Source: Methylovirgula sp. (GTDB lineage Bacteria; Pseudomonadota; Alphaproteobacteria; Rhizobiales; Beijerinckiaceae). From it: a DNA stretch of 9,963 bases. Position 1 is the first letter of the stretch. Each line of letters starts with the position of its first letter. The stretch covers positions 1 through 9,963 of the forward strand of contig JASHUD010000113.1 of the NCBI GenBank assembly GCA_030040215.1. The letters are read 5' to 3'. Made by a program: the position numbers and the translations under genes. A model generated the notes under the pieces. That model was given only the letters and a program-made list of their open reading frames with translations, did not search any database and was not told the DNA's origin. Below, one piece after another: positions 6,854-9,963 of the stretch.

Positions 6854-8112
6854 TGCGCATGCATCTTTCGATCGCCCGCCTCGGCCAGCGCGGCGAAGGG
6901 ATCGCGCCAGGCGCGGACGGCTCGATCTACGTGCCTTATGCGCTGCCCGGCGACTCGATCCTCGCCGATGTCGAGGGCACGCGCGGCAGGCTTATCGAAA
7001 TCGTCGCGCCGAGCCGTGAACGCATCGCGCCTTTCTGCGTCCATTTCGGGGCCTGCGGCGGCTGTGCGGTCCAGGCGTTTGCCCCTCAGCCTTACGCCGA
7101 CTGGAAGCGCAGCCTCCTCATCGGAGCGCTGCGCCATGCCGGGTTGGAGCCGGCGGTCGCCAATCTCGTCGATGCGCATGGGCAGGGGCGCCGGCGCGCC
7201 ACCTTCCATGCGCGGTTCGACGGCGGAAAACTGCGCGTCGGCTTCATGCGGGCCCGCGCCCACGAACTCATCGATCTCGACTCCTGTCCGATCCTAGCGC
7301 CGCAGATGGAGGGCGCGCTGGCCGCGGCGCATGCCGTTGCCGCGGCGTTGCACGCCGCGGCAAAGCCGCTCGACATCGCCGTCACGGCATCTCTGTCCGG
7401 GCTCGATATCGACGTCAAAGGTCATGGGCCGGTCAGTCCGGTGGAAATGCAGGCCCTGATGAAGGTCGCCGAGGCGCACGATCTCGCGCGCCTTTCCAAC
7501 GATCGTCTCGTTGTCGTCGCGCGGCGCGCGCCCATCGTAAAAATGGGCAAAGCCGAAGTTGCGCCGCCGCCCGGCGCCTTTTTGCAGGCGACGGAAGCGG
7601 GCGAAGCGGCGCTGTCGGCCAAGGTTTGCGAAGCTCGCGCGGAGGCCCGCCATATCGCCGATCTCTTCGCCGGAATAGGCACGTTCAGCCTGCGCCTGGC
7701 GGAGCGCGCCTCCGTTCACGCCGTCGATAACGACGAAGCCGCGCTGGCCGCGCTCGGCAAAGCGGCCCGAAGCACCATGGGTTTGCGACCGATCACGATC
7801 GACAAGCGCGACCTTTTCCGCCGGCCGCTCGGCAAAGAGGAGCTTAAGCGTTTCGACGCCGTCCTTTTCGATCCGCCGCGCGCCGGTGCCGAGGCGCAGG
7901 CGCGTGCGCTCGCCCAATCGGCCGTTCCGCTCATCGTCGCCGTTTCCTGCAATCCGCAAAGTTTGGCGCGCGACGCGGCCCTGCTGGTCGCCGGCGGCTA
8001 CCGGCTCCAAACCGTCACTCCTTTCGACCAGTTCCGCCATTCGCCGCATCTCGAATGCGTGGGGATTTTCCGGCGCGAATCAACCGAGCCGCGAAGGCCG
8101 CTCCTCGGTTGA
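6853..8112 (+). CDS. TrmA/RlmD-family RNA (uracil-5-)-methyltransferase with Fe-S cysteines
   Basis: Encodes 419 residues starting MRMHLSIARLGQRGEG, with its ATG sharing one base with the tlyA stop. A TRAM-like N-terminal domain (about 1–55) is followed by FCVHFGACGGC, giving Cys62, Cys68 and Cys71 (C-x5-C-x2-C), and by Cys145 in DSCPIL. This is the four-cysteine set that binds the 4Fe-4S cluster in RlmD (RumA). The catalytic domain has SAM motif I DLFAGIGTFSL from 270, FDPPRAG with Asp340, the SCNP nucleophile Cys366, and HSPHLECV with the general-base Glu401. The expected reaction is SAM-dependent formation of 5-methyluridine through a covalent Cys–uracil adduct. Which RNA is used (23S U1939, 23S U747 or tRNA U54) cannot be told from motifs, so no symbol is given. 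At 419 residues it is near the E. coli RlmD length. Coupling to tlyA suggests a joint role in ribosomal RNA modification. Confidence 0.9.
   Translation: MRMHLSIARLGQRGEGIAPGADGSIYVPYALPGDSILADVEGTRGRLIEIVAPSRERIAPFCVHFGACGGCAVQAFAPQPYADWKRSLLIGALRHAGLEPAVANLVDAHGQGRRRATFHARFDGGKLRVGFMRARAHELIDLDSCPILAPQMEGALAAAHAVAAALHAAAKPLDIAVTASLSGLDIDVKGHGPVSPVEMQALMKVAEAHDLARLSNDRLVVVARRAPIVKMGKAEVAPPPGAFLQATEAGEAALSAKVCEARAEARHIADLFAGIGTFSLRLAERASVHAVDNDEAALAALGKAARSTMGLRPITIDKRDLFRRPLGKEELKRFDAVLFDPPRAGAEAQARALAQSAVPLIVAVSCNPQSLARDAALLVAGGYRLQTVTPFDQFRHSPHLECVGIFRRESTEPRRPLLG
8080..8112 (+). repeat. Perfect 9-bp inverted repeat spanning the methyltransferase stop codon
   Basis: TCAACCGAG (8080–8088) and CTCGGTTGA (8104–8112) are exact reverse complements separated by 15 bases. 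The right arm ends with the TGA stop itself. The RNA would form a stable 3' stem-loop at the end of the tlyA–methyltransferase unit. No U-run follows (ACGGCGCC), so it is not a textbook intrinsic terminator; it may be a 3'-end stabiliser or a Rho-assisted end. Confidence 0.4.
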
Positions 8113-8140
8113 ACGGCGCCATCGGCACTGCCGCTGTGCA

Positions 8141-8156
8141 TAAATTGATCGATTTA
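8141..8156. promoter_or_regulatory. Near-perfect palindrome TAAATTGATCGATTTA, possible operator
   Basis: Seven of eight symmetric base pairs match across 16 bases; only the sixth pair (T/G) fails. It is AT-rich in a GC-rich setting and overlaps the weak TTGATC -35-like hexamer upstream of the oxidase, the arrangement expected of a dimeric repressor site. No regulator gene lies within the window. Confidence 0.3.
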
Positions 8157-8230
8157 AGTCGCTCTCTGGAATAGGATTTCCAAATTGCGAACGGCGGCTT
8201 TACGTGGGTCTTCCATCGAAACAAGGGATA

Positions 8231-8259
8231 GGTAAGAAGATCGTCCTATTCTTCTTGCC
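8231..8259 (+). other. Leader hairpin 1 upstream of the FAD-linked oxidase
   Basis: GGTAAGAAG (8231–8239) pairs with CTTCTTGCC (8251–8259) through nine pairs, one a G·U, around an 11-base loop. No U-run follows. It lies about 80 bases before the oxidase start. Confidence 0.3.
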
Positions 8260-8291
8260 ATGGAAGCCGAGCGCGCGGCCGTCGCCGCACC

Positions 8292-8310
8292 TGGGGCACA
8301 CGCTGCCCCA
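8292..8310 (+). other. Leader hairpin 2 upstream of the FAD-linked oxidase
   Basis: TGGGGCA (8292–8298) and TGCCCCA (8304–8310) form a perfect 7-bp stem with a CACGC loop. It ends 17 bases before the ribosome binding site and 28 before the start codon. It has terminator-like strength but no U-run, so attenuation would have to act on translation or by another route. Confidence 0.3.
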
Positions 8311-8327
8311 TGCGCATAATCCGGGAT

Positions 8328-8333
8328 AGAAGG
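8328..8333 (+). promoter_or_regulatory. Ribosome binding site of the FAD-linked oxidase
   Basis: AGAAGG lies 5 bases before the ATG at 8339–8341 and supports that start. Confidence 0.6.
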
Positions 8334-8338
8334 CATCG

Positions 8339-9766
8339 ATGGTTCCCAACGAAGCGGTTCACAAATTGCCGTTCATCGACGTTCCCGAGCGGCTTGCGGC
8401 CATCGTCGGCGGCGCAAACGTGCTGGTCGATCCGGCCGACAGCGCCGCTTATCTCATCGAGCCGCGCGACCTTTTCAAAGGCCGGGCGCTCTGTATCGTC
8501 AAACCCGGCTCGACGGCGGAAGTCGCGGCGGTGGTCGCATTTTGCGCCGAAACCAGTACCAAGATCGTGCCGCAAGGCGGAAACACCGGCCTCGTCGGCG
8601 GCCAGACCCCGTCCGAGCGCGGCGACGAGATTGTTCTTTCGCTGCGCCGCATGGACAGGCTTCGCGAGATTGATCCTTCCTCGAATACCCTGACGGTCGA
8701 AGCCGGCATGACGCTCGCGCGCGTGCGTGCCGAAGCCGAGCGGGCCGACCGGCTGTTTCCGCTCTCGCTTCCCGCCGCGACCGCCTGCACGATCGGCGGC
8801 AATCTGGCGACCAACGCGGGAGGCACGGCGGCCATCGCCTATGGCACGGCGCGCGATCTCGTTTTAGGACTCGAAGTCGTGCTCGCCGACGGCCGCATTC
8901 TGTCGGATCTCTCCAAGCTCAAGAAAGACAATACCGGCTACGATTTGAAGAACCTCTTCATCGGCTCGGAAGGAACGCTGGGAATCATCACCGCGGCGGT
9001 ATTGAAGCTTTATCCGCGGCCGCATGCGGTTGGCACAGCTTTCGTCGGGCTCGCCGGCCCGCGCGAGGCGCTGCGGTTTCTCGATTTCACCCGCGCCACG
9101 CTCGATTACGAGTTGAAGAGTTTCGAACTCATCCCGCGCATCGCCCTCGATTTCGTGCTCGCGCATGGCAAAGCGGTTCGCGATCCCCTCCCCGCGCCCG
9201 CTCCGTGTTATGTGCTCCTTGAAGTCGCCGGACAAAGCCAAGACATCGACGCGCGCCTACGCGCGCTCCTTCAGTCGGCCAAGGACCGCGGTATCATCGA
9301 AGACGCCGCTGCCGACCCTGAGGAACGCGAGCTTTTCTGGCGCATTCGTTCGCAGATTTCCGACGTGCAGGCGCAGGAAGGCGGCTCGATCAAACACGAC
9401 GTGTCGGTTCCGGTCGCCGACGTGCCGGTGTTTCTCGAAGAGATCGAGCGGGCGCTCACCGCGCGCATTCCCGGTGCGCGGCTCGTCGCCTTCGGGCATC
9501 TCGGCGACGGCAATATCCATTGCAACGTCTCGCAGCCGGCCGGCGCGGACAAAGCCGCTTTCCTGGCGCGCTGGGACGAGGTCAACGGCATCGTGCATGG
9601 CATCGTCGCCGAGCATCAAGGCTCGATTTCGGCCGAACACGGGATCGGACGGATGAAACGCGCCCTCCTGCCGCGCGTCAAAGATCCGGTCGCGCTTGAC
9701 GTGATGCGGGCGCTGAAGCGGACGCTCGATCCGCAGGGGATCCTCAACCCGGGCAAGGTGCTCTAG
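8339..9766 (+). CDS. FAD-linked oxidase, D-2-hydroxyglutarate / D-lactate dehydrogenase family
   Basis: Encodes 475 residues of the VAO/PCMH flavoprotein family (GlcD/DLD type). The N-terminal FAD domain has PQGGNTGLVGG at 78–88, IGGNLATNAGG, LGLEVVLADGRIL and the long motif KDNTGYDLKNLFIGSEGTLGI. The C-terminal substrate/metal domain has GHLGDGNIH with His387 and His394, SAEHGIGRMK with Glu433 and His434, and closes with LDPQGILNPGKVL. These histidines and glutamate fit the divalent-metal site described for D-2-hydroxyglutarate and D-lactate dehydrogenases. The KDNTGYDL-type segment is, in my memory, closest to D-2-hydroxyglutarate dehydrogenase, which recycles the D-2-hydroxyglutarate made by SerA side activity and passes electrons to an electron-transfer flavoprotein or quinones. 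D-lactate dehydrogenase or glycolate oxidase subunit GlcD remain possible. No glcE or glcF follows directly, which favours a single-subunit enzyme. No signal peptide is present, so it is probably cytosolic or peripheral to the membrane. Confidence 0.88.
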   Translation: MVPNEAVHKLPFIDVPERLAAIVGGANVLVDPADSAAYLIEPRDLFKGRALCIVKPGSTAEVAAVVAFCAETSTKIVPQGGNTGLVGGQTPSERGDEIVLSLRRMDRLREIDPSSNTLTVEAGMTLARVRAEAERADRLFPLSLPAATACTIGGNLATNAGGTAAIAYGTARDLVLGLEVVLADGRILSDLSKLKKDNTGYDLKNLFIGSEGTLGIITAAVLKLYPRPHAVGTAFVGLAGPREALRFLDFTRATLDYELKSFELIPRIALDFVLAHGKAVRDPLPAPAPCYVLLEVAGQSQDIDARLRALLQSAKDRGIIEDAAADPEERELFWRIRSQISDVQAQEGGSIKHDVSVPVADVPVFLEEIERALTARIPGARLVAFGHLGDGNIHCNVSQPAGADKAAFLARWDEVNGIVHGIVAEHQGSISAEHGIGRMKRALLPRVKDPVALDVMRALKRTLDPQGILNPGKVL

Positions 9767-9943
9767 AAAAATCGCTGCAAGATAACCATGCGGCTCCCCG
9801 CTTCCGTACGTTACTAACTGTTTCAAACGCCCCGGCAAGGCGTCGGTAGGCTATGCATCGTCCTGCTTCTCGCTTCGAGCTGTTGCGCGCATCTCAATGG
9901 CCGCTCACCAGCCGGCGAATGAATCGAGCAAGGGAGATGCACA
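9767..9943 (+). other. Intergenic region before the last, partial gene
   Basis: These 177 bases hold no ORF of note. A 5-bp stem ACGCC/GGCGT (9827–9831 with 9839–9843) is the only hairpin I noticed and has no U-run. No convincing promoter was identified. Confidence 0.3.
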
Positions 9944-9963
9944 ATGACTATGCTTTGTCCTTC
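9944..9963 (+). CDS. Start of an unidentified gene, truncated by the window edge
   Basis: A strong ribosome binding site AGGGAG (9931–9936) lies 7 bases before ATG 9944, which opens MTMLCP and runs off the end. ATGs at 9920 and 9937 in another frame are open to the edge but badly spaced from that site. Six residues give no functional information. Confidence 0.45.

Larger units (their letters stand above)
8113..8338 (+). promoter_or_regulatory. Structured non-coding leader upstream of the FAD-linked oxidase
   Basis: These 226 bases are less GC-rich than the flanking genes and contain no gene I accept. In order they hold a 16-base near-palindrome (8141–8156), a 9-bp hairpin with one G·U (8231–8259), a perfect 7-bp hairpin (8292–8310), and the oxidase ribosome binding site (8328–8333). 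A TTGATC (8145–8150) followed 18 bases later by GAATAG (8169–8174) is a weak sigma-70-like pair. No known riboswitch class was recognised. Confidence 0.35.

Noticed and set aside
8260..8319. A 19-codon upstream ORF (MEAERAAVAAPGAHAAPCA) that could be a leader peptide for the oxidase
   Set aside because: No ribosome binding site precedes its ATG, and it has no run of one amino acid that would suggest classical attenuation.
8154..8336. A 60-codon minus-strand ORF in the oxidase leader (tail MEDPRKAAVRNLEILFQRAT)
   Set aside because: The tail looks faintly protein-like, but the codons are poor in G/C at position three, no ribosome binding site precedes the possible starts, and the region is better explained as a structured leader.

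Overview
The window is a GC-rich bacterial chromosome segment that looks alphaproteobacterial. The evidence is the PPDK type, the dxs–tlyA–RNA methyltransferase gene order, and the strongly G/C-biased third codon positions. Hyphomicrobiales (Rhizobiales), perhaps near Beijerinckiaceae or Methylocystaceae, is my best guess from memory; no search was possible. I see no mobile element, phage gene, CRISPR array, tRNA or rRNA.

Left part, minus strand (about 1–3675). Three genes are read leftward: an HdeD-like six-helix membrane protein (3082–3675), pyruvate phosphate dikinase ppdK (300–2978), and the first 49 codons of an exported protein with a clear signal peptide (1–149, running off the left edge). 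PPDK interconverts pyruvate and phosphoenolpyruvate and is complete, with its swivel histidine, its C-terminal cysteine and both conserved end motifs.

Centre (3676–4058). A 383-base divergent intergenic region separates hdeD from the rightward genes. It holds an isolated -10-like hexamer and a perfect GATCAA-G-TTGATC inverted repeat just upstream of dxs. I see no convincing gene in it.

Right part, plus strand (4059–9963). dxs (DXP synthase, the entry step of the MEP isoprenoid pathway; GTG start) is followed after 116 bases by tlyA (S4-domain 2'-O-ribose rRNA methyltransferase). tlyA overlaps by one base (TGATG) an Fe-S-type TrmA/RlmD-family uracil-5 RNA methyltransferase. tlyA and its partner therefore form a tight two-gene RNA-modification unit, probably in the dxs transcription unit. 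A 226-base non-coding leader with two hairpins and a near-perfect palindrome precedes an FAD-linked oxidase most like D-2-hydroxyglutarate dehydrogenase (8339–9766). A new gene with a strong ribosome binding site begins at 9944 and leaves the window.

Most of the window is ordinary core metabolism and RNA modification, and I found no convincing new multi-gene system. The best candidate for something undescribed is a 46-codon minus-strand ORF (5982–6122). It fills the dxs–tlyA gap, has a plausible ribosome binding site and a hydrophobic C-terminus, and overlaps both neighbours in antisense. The structured leader of the FAD oxidase is the next most interesting feature.
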